Positions 25,892 through 36,457 of a stretch of 64,000 nt of DNA are shown in pieces; position 1 is the first letter of the stretch; every line of letters starts with the position of its first letter. Location of the stretch: contig JAJNNQ010000029.1 in the NCBI GenBank assembly GCA_027886175.1, positions 3,714,501-3,778,500 on the forward strand, in the 5' to 3' direction. The DNA comes from Phylloscopus collybita. Lineage: Eukaryota > Chordata > Aves > Passeriformes > Phylloscopidae. The notes beneath the pieces were generated by a model. It was not told the origin of the DNA and did no database searches. It was given only the letters and a program-made list of their open reading frames with translations. A program made the position numbers and the translations under genes.

Positions 25892-26030
25892 ACCCTGAAA
25901 AGAGTTCAGTGGATCGGAGTGTGAAACTAATAATGCCAAGGCCGCAGGTTCCATTCCCACATGGACCATTCCCTTAAAAGCTGGACTCAATTACCCTTAT
26001 GGATCCTTTCCAACTCAGAGGATTCTGTCA
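25892..26030 (+). mobile_element. tRNA-Ile-derived SINE with CR1-like tail (TguSINE1-like)
   Basis: The first about 77 bases follow a tRNA-Ile(AAT): an A-box region gagttcagtggatcggagtg, an anticodon loop actaataatgccaagg with AAT kept, and a B box ggttccattcc at 25947-25957, then gacca in place of the acceptor end. The tail ggactcaattacccttatgg and ttccaactcagaggattctg is of CR1 3'-end type, which lets CR1 reverse transcriptase mobilise such SINEs. This layout matches the tRNA-Ile SINEs known from passerine genomes. The copy is diverged and no clear target-site duplication was found. Confidence 0.78.
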
Positions 26031-27699
26031 CTGGGTAATAGATGCTGTAAGGAATTCTGGTGCCATTGAATCAACGAGAGTAGTCCAGAGCTTTACAGAA
26101 GTGCACAACCCTTCCTCCTCCCACCAACTGAAAAAAGTGCTAGGATATTTACATGTCACTCTAAATGGCTTATTCCAAACATGCACTGCAGATTGCATCT
26201 TCTCTTAATTATAGGGATAATTTGTTCCTTATTTCTGATATATTAGGATTTTAGCAGTTTCAGAAAATTGAATGCACAGAAAAACACATATGTTTGTCCT
26301 TTAATCCACTTACGAAATGCATATAAAACTGACTCCTCTATTTTTTGCCCATAAATGTATCCATGATTTAAACTGCAGCTAAAATTTCTGCACTCTGCTT
26401 TAGAAACAGAACAGTGTTTTATTTTCATCAGAAAATAATGAGAAAGATAATGGATAACTGAACAAAAAGATGACTGATCTTTCTGAGGATAGGTTCTGAA
26501 CCCTAGATTGTATAGGTGGAGTTTCTTTGTTTCCTTTCTTTGTGCTTTCATGCAACAAGTTAAGGGTTTTGAATAGCAACAAATAGCATAGATCTCCTTT
26601 GTCTTGTGTGTGATTATTGCTGGTCTGTTGATGGGAGAATACTTTTCTCATCTCCAAGATCTTAAGTTATTAAGATATTTTTAGGGAATTAGCTATCAGA
26701 AACAGTAAAAAATGCACACTTGCAGTTATCAGCATAGAGAAGAGATACAGTTCTAAGATTTTCTTTCACTTATGATTTGTGCTGGTTTTTTTGTGTTTTG
26801 GTGTTGTTGTTTTGGTTTGGTTTTTTTACTTAAAAAAACCCCAATGTACAGCTGAGTCTTTCTTTATATGGCAATAGCTCTGGACCAGTTAAGGAATTGA
26901 CAAGGAGTCTCACTGCACCAGCAATCCAGTTTATTTAGCTGTAATAACCAGGGAGATAAAACCCCTTTCTTACTGGAGAGCTGGGATCTCAGATTTCTGG
27001 AAAAAGAAGAGTGATGGCTCTGCCATTCTGCATACTGGAGTAGTACAAACAGATACTCAGTATATGAGATTAGCCTGCTTCTTTTGTTTTACTTGGATTC
27101 TCAATTAATACTTAATCAACTTATGACTGGCCCCAAAAGGCTGGAGTTTTTGTGTTTCTTCTTTATTTGATTGTTTTGTTTTTCCTTTTTATCTCCTTTC
27201 CTAAAAGTTTTAGGAGTGATTAATTTTTTAGTTTATTTGGGAGGATTGATCTTGTGTGGGAAAATCAAGTAGGCTCATTAATTTAATCAAATGTATTAGT
27301 TCACTTCCTGGCTTTAACTTGTTCTAAAAACCTTTCTTATGTCCCTGTGGTGATAGAAGTGTTTGATGGGTAATTGCCACTGGGACCCATGTCACTTCAG
27401 CCAGCAGTAGCAGTAGTGATGGTGTCTCGTAGTATGTTTTAATACTCAGAGAAGATCACTAAGACCTTGGCACTGCACAGATCCCTTTAGAGCTCTACTG
27501 ACAGCAACAGCTGCCAATAGAAATGGGAGTGTGGTAAAGAACACAAGAGCAGTGGCTTTGCTTACTTGGCTTAGAACAAGTTTGGGGCAAATAAACATTG
27601 TACACTAGAAATCCAAAAGCTTAACCTCAATTTTATTTTTTTTTTTCTGGACAGAATCCAAACTCAAATGATAGTTGTGATTCACTAGGGGTTAGTTAT

Positions 27700-27724
27700 T
27701 TGTTATTTATTTATTTATTTATTA
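27700..27724. repeat. (TTTA)n microsatellite
   Basis: Five to six units of ttta in an AT-rich setting. Confidence 0.9.
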
Positions 27725-28884
27725 TAATAGAAATTAAACAAGTTTATTAATTATCTTCTAATTTTTATCTGGCTCAGATTAGCATGCTATACAAATCCTG
27801 TGTTTCTAAGAGTTAGCTATATAAAGCAAGCTTGGTTTCAGGGCTGCTGTGGGGGTTCTGGTTTATTTTTTTAGTTTATAGTTTGCATAGATACATATTC
27901 ATTCATTTCATGGCATCTATGAGTGTCTGAATTTGTCTCCAAGTGGGCAACAATTCATTTCTGAAAATTGCCCCCACAGTCTGTTAATTGTCTTTACGGT
28001 TTTGACAGAAAGAACAATGGTTGAAAGGCTGCAAGAGCTCATTTGATCTTTCAGCCTAAGAAATATTTCTTTCAGAGAGATTTAAAAGTTGTTGTACTGC
28101 CTAGTGTGTTATTATCTGTCCTTCTGTCAAACAAAAATATAATAGTAAAGCAGAGAAAAGAGTTGTTTTTTGGTATCTTTTACTGGGGCAGTTTGGTTAG
28201 ACTTTAATGTTCTGGGTTTGTGATAGTACTTACCTCACGAAGACCAGATTTTTAGAGTGAAGTGTGCCATAGGATGTAGATCATTTGTGGTACAGCTTTC
28301 CTTCAGAACTGGTTATGCATATGGTTATGTCTTTCCCCCTTACTTGTATGGTATGCAAGAAACAGAAACGGAACTAAAATATTAAATTTATTATTTTCTA
28401 TTAAGGACAATACTCTTTTTTTCCATAAAGCTAATGATCAGTTACAAATATAGAAATTACAATGAGTGAAGGCTTCCTAGTGCCTTTTGTTTTGATTAAG
28501 CCTTGTTTTAGTACTTTCATTTATCTTGGAACAAACATTTTTAGTTTTTCATCATGCATGGCATTTGAAACAAATGCATGCTCAAATTATTCTAAAGTTC
28601 CGAGTGAAATGATGATGATTGAATGATGATGAGAAATTTAGATAAGAAAACCTGAAACACATCTGGGTGTTAAATTAATTCTAAGATAATTTACTGATTA
28701 CTGTGCCCCCTTTGCTACTTTGTTGTAATGGGGTAATTAGTTTAACTTGTTAATATAACAAATAAAATTGCCAGCACACAAAAAAAAGTAGCAGAAATCT
28801 CTCTTTGTATATTCGTTTTTGGTTTGAAGCCAGTGTTCAGTGCTGCCTGATGTGGAGTTAAAATCTTTTTTCCAGGATTATGGG

Positions 28885-29049
28885 ATGGCTCAGGACACTA
28901 CAGTGCCCAAGCTGAACTTTGAATATTGGTTGGATAAAGCTATTGAATGGGGTCAAGCCACTACATTGGAATCCCAGAAAGATGTGTGTCTTCACTTGCC
29001 CCAGCTCCAGCAATTTCTACATCAGCTTTATGAAACAATAAAACATTTG
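28885..29049 (+). CDS. FANCC: FANCC coding exon 2 (start codon, residues 1-55)
   Basis: First coding exon of the Fanconi anaemia group C protein, an alpha-helical member of the FA core complex. It works with FANCE and FANCF in FANCD2-FANCI monoubiquitination during interstrand crosslink repair. Translation from ATG at 28885 gives MAQD, as in human, then conserved blocks QATTLESQKDVCLHLPQ and FLHQLYE (human QASTLETQQDTCLHVPQ and FLRKMYE). The coding part is 55 codons and ends in phase 0 at a perfect donor (intron gtaagt from 29050), the same length as human c.1-165. The acceptor is ctttttTCCAG at 28875, leaving 9 nt of 5' UTR in this exon. The frame stays open upstream through the intron to an ATG at 28840, but that ATG lies before the acceptor. 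MAQD is chosen because it matches the family start. Confidence 0.95.
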
Positions 29050-29403
29050 GTAAGTGATTTTAGAAGGAAGAGTGACCTGTTTTGAAGAGATCCTCTGAAA
29101 CAATCTGCTCCATGTTTTGACAAAACCAGAAGCTAGCTAACAGTAGCAAAAAGGTTTGTCTTGTTGACCTAAGGATCCTTGTTGATGCTGGATCAGAGGG
29201 GCATTAGTCTGATCAAACTGGGGAAACAGTCACAGGTAATGCAAGCAGGAGAGTGTTTCCTGTTTCCCTGATTTATTGTGAAAGGAGCTTTTTAGTCTTG
29301 ATTTGTTGATGTCATGTGAAATTTCCCAGCCAATGCTCTAGCCTCTTAACAAAATTATTTAAATAAACAAGAATTTGATTCTGGTTGTCAGGTCATAAAT
29401 TGA

Positions 29404-29453
29404 ATGATTTAAAGGCCTTAACATGCGAAACTGTAATTGATCCTTTAAATCAT
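29404..29453. repeat. 12-bp perfect inverted repeat, 26-nt loop
   Basis: The arm atgatttaaagg at 29404-29415 pairs exactly with cctttaaatcat at 29442-29453. It is one of two hairpins within 110 bp in FANCC intron 2. Confidence 0.9.
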
Positions 29454-29479
29454 AGAGCGACTGCTGACACGTTTAACCC

Positions 29480-29512
29480 CAGTGTTATGGTATACAGTGT
29501 ACCATAACACTG
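29480..29512. repeat. 13-bp perfect inverted repeat, 7-nt loop
   Basis: The arm cagtgttatggta at 29480-29492 pairs exactly with taccataacactg at 29500-29512. The loop is tacagtg. Confidence 0.92.
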
Positions 29513-30625
29513 TGAATTCTAGCAGCATGATCAGATCACTGGCAAAACACTGCTGCCTCTTCTATTTATGAATTTAATTATTGTCTGCACTCACTTGAGT
29601 AAAAATAGTTGTTCATGTTTAGTTCCTAGTATGTTTTTCTGAGCATCACTTTTTCAGTGTATATATTCAGTATAACTAACTTCAGAAGTACTGCATTATG
29701 GCATAGGGCTTGCTTCTTATGGTAGTTCTTATTTTTAAATATTCTTCTCTGTAGACTGCAGAGTGAGGTTTGCTTCTGAACTGACTTTAAATATTAAATT
29801 TTAAGTAGAAGGTTTTGGGGGAGTGGAGTTTCTTCCCATATTTGTATTTCTTTTTCCTTAAGGGGGAAAAAAATGTTGCCCGTTTGCTTAATCTAAGGCA
29901 TGGCCTAAAATGGACCTTGTGAATATGACCCCAGAAAGTCTTGGTCTAGCCCCAAACATGAGAAAATGTGAGGAATTTATTGTAGTAGTAGGAGATTGTT
30001 ATCATCCCTGCTACTTGCATGTTGTATCAGCATAGCACTATTTTTGAAAGCCTTCATTTATTAGATAGTAAAGCTACAAATATGGAAAAAATAAGACTGA
30101 TTACACAGAATTATATATAAACTATGTCATCTATTACTTTTATAGTGAAACCGTTTTCTGTTTGGTTAGAAGTTAAATGTCAGTTTGTTACTGGCTAGTC
30201 ATTCAGTAAATTAATTTAAAGAAAGCAAACAAAAGTAACAGAGATAGTTCCATGCCATAGTAGGTATTAATTTCTTCAGAAACTGTGAGACAGTGTATTA
30301 TAACAATGATGATCAACAAAAAAATGTGTTAATTAGGCTTTTAATACAATGAAATCTTATACTTGCTAGTTACTAATACTGATCTGCTTGCTGGGTATGG
30401 GGCAAACAAACAAGTTTTCTAATATAGTTAAGCATTAGGTAAGGAAATTATGTAAGTTTTAACTTACCTGAATGATAACATTATAGAAAATATAGATTCC
30501 TGCAGGTGTTTTGCTGTCAGAGTAAAATCATTGGGATTTATAACAAAGTGTGTCATTAACTGTTCTCTTAATCTACTTTTGATGTGCAGTATATTTACTA
30601 TCTTTTTGGTTTTATGTTTTAGCAG

Positions 30626-30710
30626 GGTTCCACTGTAGCAATCCAGCAGTTCCCTTTAATTGGACAGCTTCTAGGAAGGCTCTGTTGGAATCCTTTTGTT
30701 GTAGGATATG
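30626..30710 (+). CDS. FANCC: FANCC coding exon 3
   Basis: Encodes GSTVAIQQFPLIGQLL and then CWNPFVVGY plus the first base of an Asp codon. Human has FPTIGQLL and CWNPFILAYD at the same place. With the acceptor after gcag at 30625, the exon is 85 nt, the same as human c.166-250, and enters in phase 0 and leaves in phase 1. The donor is gtaaga at 30711. The acceptor reads tagcag, a NAGNAG tandem site: use of the upstream AG would add one in-frame CAG (Gln). The shorter form is annotated because it keeps the human length. Confidence 0.95.
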
Positions 30711-31570
30711 GTAAGAATGTATAAAGATGTTTCCGCAACAGTTCCATAAACTTTATTTTATAGAAATCAGGAAAATATGAGTTGTTATATACTATGATTT
30801 TTTTCCATAAAAACACAGCATTCTTTTTTACTGAAGTAAAATGTTCAGATGAAAGGGCTATCTGTGTTATTTAAAATATATGGCCTTCAGGAATGTTAAA
30901 TTCACTTTTGGATCTAATTAATTTTGTGGTTTAGTTACGGAATCTTGGCTTGGGACCAGTAGGGTTTAATTCCAGTGAATGTTTATGTGCATCACAATTT
31001 CCATTCTCATTTTTTGTTGTATTGATTACATTTTGCTGGAGTCTCAAAATGTATAAAATCTAGTGCTTCAAATTACTTTCAACAGAAGTTTCTTTCCATA
31101 TGTATCAGAATATTCTATTATATATGCTAAGATAGAAGAAATAACTTTTCTGATATGTGTATTTTGTAAATAATCTGTACTATTATTGTGTTTGTTTTTA
31201 TTGAATCCTTACAATGTATTTTCCCTGTCTCTCCATCCTTAACTAGTGAAAATGCACATGGAAACAAAATTAAAACAGTAAAGTAGTAACATAGTAAAAG
31301 GCATATGAAAAAAGGAAATGCTCTTACTGGTGGTGAATATGTGTTTGGCTGAGAATATAGAAGAAAAAATAGATTTGGCACAGGAAAACTGTTTGGAGGG
31401 AGGAGACTCCTTGTGCTATATCATCAACAGTTCTGTTTTTTTCAGGAACTGAGGTGCTAAAATTTTGATAAATTACTTGGGATCTCATTTAAACAGAAAA
31501 CCGATTTTGAGCTTCTCTGTGAGCCCCTTAAAATAACTTCTTGTCAGTCTTTTGCTCTTATTACAACTAC

Positions 31571-31612
31571 AAATTTAAAAAAAGAAAAAAAAAAAAAAGA
31601 AAAAATAAATAA
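31571..31612. repeat. A-rich low-complexity run
   Basis: Runs of A broken by single G or T. It could be the tail of an old retrocopy, but no retrocopy body was recognised beside it. Confidence 0.85.
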
Positions 31613-32390
31613 CATTATGTCTTTTTTGCTTTATGCTTCCTTTTGGGTAAATAACAGGAAAAGGCAAGTGTTTTTCAACTAGAAGGGCTTATTAAGTCAA
31701 GCACAGCATATATCTTCTGTTTTGGCTTTGTCTTCTAGACAGCTCCAAGCACAGGCAAAATGAACTTGTCTGTAAAACACACAGTAAATGTGTGTAATGT
31801 CAGTACTTCACCTCTGAAAGGAAAATTTGGGAAGGAACCATAGGTTTAAATGTAGACCACTTTTGCAGAATAATGTGTGCGTTTAGAAAAGCCTTTTCGT
31901 ACTTTACTGATGTGTTTTTACAATGGAAAGGTTTCCCTTCTAATCATAGTTCTTGAGTATGTTGGTGACCATTGATTTTTACAATTACACACATGCTTTG
32001 CTTGTAAGTTTTTGTTTGGAATGTGCAAGTCTTCACACAATCAATTTTTCTGAGCTGGCTATATTGTGTTATAGGAAGTAGCTTCTCCTGTGTTTTTTAG
32101 CAGAGTTGAAAGCCATCTGTGTCTGCTCTTGGCTTCTTTTCACAAAAATTACAGCAATGCATTCTTGGTTTCCTCTACTTCTTTCCTCTTTTTTTGTTTT
32201 CCTTCAGCATTTTCTGAAGCTGCAAAAGCACTTTTTCTGTAAGTTGGTTGTTACCTCTGAGGTTGGCTTAATAATGAAGTCTTACTCCAGGTTTGTTTGG
32301 TTTTTTTTTGTCTCCATGTGGCAAGCAAGCCAGTTCAGAGAACTTCACTTTCTCAAAATGGAATCCTTCACTTTAATGCTTAAAGATTTT

Positions 32391-32426
32391 CAGTAGACCT
32401 GAAGACATCAGTAGACCTGAAGATGC
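32391..32426. repeat. Tandem duplication, 18-bp unit
   Basis: The unit cagtagacctgaagacat is followed at once by cagtagacctgaagatgc. Fifteen bases match before the copies diverge. Confidence 0.9.
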
Positions 32427-35400
32427 CTGCTTGTACATTCCCACCACTTCCTCTTCTTAGAGCCACCTGAGCACTCTTTGGACTTGATGGTGTTTTAGAT
32501 TCAGCATTTTTTCATTTTGTTTGGCACTGGTTCTGAAAATATTCTTTAAGATAGTGCTGGCTATAGCAGATGCTGACTCTCAAGTGGGTTTCATGTAATT
32601 TCTCATTTAGATAAATAGCTCATTCAGGCATGTGTCTGAGACCAGGCCACCCTCACAGAAGAAGGAACTAATTTTGTTCAATTCAGTCTTTCATACTAAT
32701 AAATGGAGAAGGAAAAACATTATTCTTTTGCATCATGTCCAAACCACAATACCTTAGATGAATGTCTGTTGGTGCTGGAAGCTGACATGGCTGACCACTC
32801 AGTGCAGGAAGCATAGTCTCTGAGGGAAAATAATCTTCTCATAAACACTGCTGAGGAGGGGGTGGCCAAGTTAGCTTTATTTAGAATGCTAATGTGAGGG
32901 AAGCACGACTGAAGAAAATCTCATGGCTGTACTTGTGGTCCTGAACCACAAGGGGTACACAAAGAATTCAGTCTTGGTTAGGAATTCCAGTGTTGATGTT
33001 TTTTTCATTTGGTTGGTTTGTTGCGTTGGGAATTTTGTTTGTTTGGGTTTTTGTTTTGTTATGTTTTGTTTTGTGTTTTTGGTGGGCTGTGTGATTATCT
33101 TCTCAGTAGAACCCTTCTGGTTTGAATTTTGGGCCCAAATGTCTCGAATCCCAAACTCATACTATAAATGCTGGAGATTTCTTGGTAGCTCTATATGTCA
33201 GTGTGTATGTGTGAGCATGCAAGCTTGGGAATGGATTCATTTCCACAGAAAGTTCTGCTTTAGCTAATCCACATTTTCTGGTATGTTTCAATAAAATTTT
33301 ACAACAGTCCCTAAAAATCGTATTTCTGGTTTTAAGCATAGGGTTTTCTTTCTTCTGCCTGACCACAGGGTATTTGTAAACTGAATGTGCTTGGGATGAT
33401 TGGAATAAATTGTGTTATGAGAAAAACATATCTTTTTGTTCTTTGTTTTTTACAATTTTTTGTTCTGAGGTTGGCAGGAATGAAGTACACTATGATCATG
33501 AAGGTTTGGATTTTTGACTGGTTGTTTGGTTTGAGGTGTTTCAGTTTGTTTGTTTGTTTCCTCAGGGTTCTTTTCACTTTTTGTTTTCCTTTTTACTTTT
33601 TTTGTTCTTCCCAAAGCAGCTTCTAAGCTGCCTAAAATTTCCTGCAGAAGTTTTTTTTATTCCATTTGTTGGAATACAACATTAACCTCCCTAAAGAAGT
33701 CCTGTAAATAGGTGATACCTGTTTTTTGTGCTATAATTTCCACCTTCAAATTTTTAATTTTATTTCTGTGGATGTATTAATTGGTTGTTTGGGTATTCAG
33801 CAGCCTTTTATGTCATAGTAAGATCTCCTGTTTGTCTCCTGATAATGCTTTTCAGTGTGTATCATGGTGATAGGTTTTCCATGGAGATCACAGTTGCTAC
33901 AAAACTAGGAGGAAAAAATCCACCAGTAGATTTTCTGTGGCTCTGAGTTTGGTCGTTTCATATGATTATCTTTTGCAGCTGCTGTAATTATTTTAAGATC
34001 TGTCTTAATATTCCCATCTTTCATCCCCTGTTCCAGGGCAGCTGTGAAAACAGTGAACCAAGAGTTTCCCTCAGAGTGTGTCATGAGGTATATCAGCAAG
34101 AGGATTGTATGGGCCCTTTTCCTGTTTTTCACAGATCTATGAGACGCTACCTCAGTTTTGGTCAAAAAGTAATTTTTTGAACTAGGAAAATCTGAAGTCG
34201 TACCAGTTCCTTATTTTTTGGGAACTTTTGGCTTTTCTATGAGACCAGTATAGGTTGGTTTCATTGGGAATGATGTTTGAATCTATCTGTTAATTTGTGT
34301 TAATTTGTGTAAAGTCATTGTGTTGGCCAAGTGTGCCAATTCAGTTTATCTAGGCTTTGTTTTCATCGTTTTAGCTTTCATCTTACTTACTTGCATTTCT
34401 GACAGGCAACAGGACATTCAAAGTAATTTACTGTATGCAGCAAGTCATTATGTGTAACAAAAAAAATCTTCTCATCCAGAAATCTATTCAAGCAATTACA
34501 TGTATTTTCTTCTCTCTTTTCTTAATTTTTTAAGTCAAAAGAAAACCAAAATTTAAATAAAATGACTTATTGATGTATTGTAGACATAGTTTATGAACTG
34601 TATGAGTCAAAAGAAGGAGTACTTGAACTATGTATGTATGTGTTGGTTTAGATAAGAGGTTTGGACTTGATGTCTTCTTCCCTGTCTTTTTCTGTGTAAT
34701 TTATATAACTGAAAGCCAGACTTTATAATAGGCAGTATTTTAGTATTAGTAATGTGTAAAATCTTTCTTTTCCAAAAGGGAATTGGCTATGATTTAGTGA
34801 TTTAAACAATCAAACCACTCTTTATTTTTTTCCTCCCAGATAATGTCATAGTAGTGTTTAGATGGAAGGTGTTTTTGAAGGAGATAGTTGTCTATTAGTG
34901 CTGATGGCTGAATGCCAGTTGGATATAATCAGAGTTTAAGAACTTCTGCTGAGCAATATGCAAGATGTGTCTTTCAACTTCAGAATTACAAAACCTAGGT
35001 AATTATTATCTTTGTAAAAATTCATATTAAAACAAGTTCCCAAACACACAGTGGCAGAATACCCCAAACTGTGGTCAGTTAAAAGTGTGTGCTTGAGAAA
35101 CCATTTCTGTTGCTGAGATGTTAGTCAGTGGGAGGTCAGTAATGGCCTCCAGGCTTGTTGGACATTTATTGAAGAATACTGGTTTAAATCAGTGTTAATG
35201 TCTCTGGTCACCTGGTGAAAATACAGGCATTACTTAATGGACCTTTTATTTTTTCCTCAGGCTTTCCCAACAAAACACTTCTAAATAATACTGTTTATTA
35301 CATCCTGGATAACAAATACCCAGAAAACAAAAGAAATTACTTGTTCAACTTGATAATCAAATTGTCTCATAATTTCTAAAATTGGTAGTATCCCTTATTT

Positions 35401-36362
35401 GTATTATTTTTAACAAGAAGCTTATTGCTTATTAAGTGAACATTACATCTGAACTACATCAGGTTTTCAGATTTTTCATTTCAATCACACAGTTTTGTTC
35501 TGGCATTAAATTCACTGGAGAACATCTTGGTATGGGCCAAGGAACATTAGGAGAAAAACCACCAAAGCCTATTGAAAACAAAGTTGTCGGAAATAATAGT
35601 GAGTTAAATGGCTCTTCACCTGCTTACTTCAGATAATCAGCTCCTCCATAATAATATTTGTGCATCTAAGCAATGAGAGTTATGCTCATTTTATAGTAGA
35701 TTCTTAAAGAAGAGAACTGATTTCAAACAGTGGTTAGAATTAAGTAAAACCCAATCTGATCCTGTACAGAATAGGATTTTTCTGCATCATGATTTAGCAA
35801 TTCTACTGTCTGAAGAAGTGTCATTTTCCTGAGACATTGAGACTCTTCCTATATTTTTACAGAGAACTGGTATTTTACATTCTAGTTATGAATGATTTCA
35901 TACTTCACAAACTTTAGTTTTTTGTAAGTGAGCATACTTGAGTTGTGCAAGCTTTAGACACAATCTAATAAACTATTTTACCACTGTTGACTATTGTCTA
36001 TTATTAATCATATTTAGATACTGAGTTAAAAGTTCCTTGAAGGTAACTTCAGGAATTATTTATGTGAATGAATTACTAGGTCCTGCAAGTTTCTGAAGAT
36101 CATCTAACTATTGTGTAGATTCTGAACACTTTGCTACCTTTTAAATTGCTGTTGAAGGAAATGATTACACAAGATATATATAGTGATTTACATTAAATGT
36201 GTGGTATGAATCTGGTAGAATAGAAACAGCATGAGTTGAAGCTGATATTTAGGGTCTCAGTTTTGTGGATGAATAGGGATTGTTGTGTGTAATTCTGTCT
36301 GTGTTTTGTTTGGGTTTTTCTTTCCCCTCTAAGTATATCTTTATTTGCTTTTTTCCCTATAG

Positions 36363-36457
36363 ATGAAAGCCAGAAGACTCTGATGTGGTGCTTATGTTGT
36401 CTGTACAGCAGTGAACCACAGAACGCTGTGGAACAGAAGGCCAACAGCTGGATACGG
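36363..36457 (+). CDS. FANCC: FANCC coding exon 4
   Basis: Begins with AT, completing the Asp codon opened in exon 3, then [20 protein letters not shown] and ends with ANSWIR in phase 0. Human has [20 protein letters not shown] and LNSWIQ. The length is 95 nt, identical to human c.251-345. The acceptor is a strong pyrimidine tract ending ctatag at 36362 and the donor is gtaagt at 36458. The WCLCCL core belongs to the N-terminal helical repeat region of the protein. Confidence 0.97.

Larger units (their letters stand above)
14480..28875 (+). other. FANCC: Putative FANCC intron 1 (if the first exon is right)
   Basis: The span between the candidate exon 1 donor and the acceptor of coding exon 2, about 14.4 kb. 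It contains a CR1 piece, a second CpG-rich patch, further CR1 copies, T/G-rich and pyrimidine tracts and a SINE, all listed separately. The remaining parts (15106-15894, 16797-18357, 18450-20887, 21506-22602, 22801-25891, 26031-28875) hold no recognised gene. The status as an intron depends on the exon 1 assignment. Confidence 0.4.
29050..30625 (+). other. FANCC: FANCC intron 2
   Basis: 1,576 bp intron bounded by gtaagt and ttttagcag. Apart from two hairpin-forming inverted repeats at 29404-29453 and 29480-29512, nothing was recognised. Confidence 0.85.
30711..36362 (+). other. FANCC: FANCC intron 3
   Basis: 5,652 bp. It contains an A-rich run at about 31571-31612, T/G-rich tracts (33000-33090) and a short tandem duplication at 32391-32426. 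No coding sequence, RNA gene or transposon was recognised. Confidence 0.85.

Noticed and set aside
25892..25968. A functional tRNA-Ile gene
   Set aside because: The tRNA-like part has many mismatches in its stems and is followed by a CR1-type tail, so it is a SINE.
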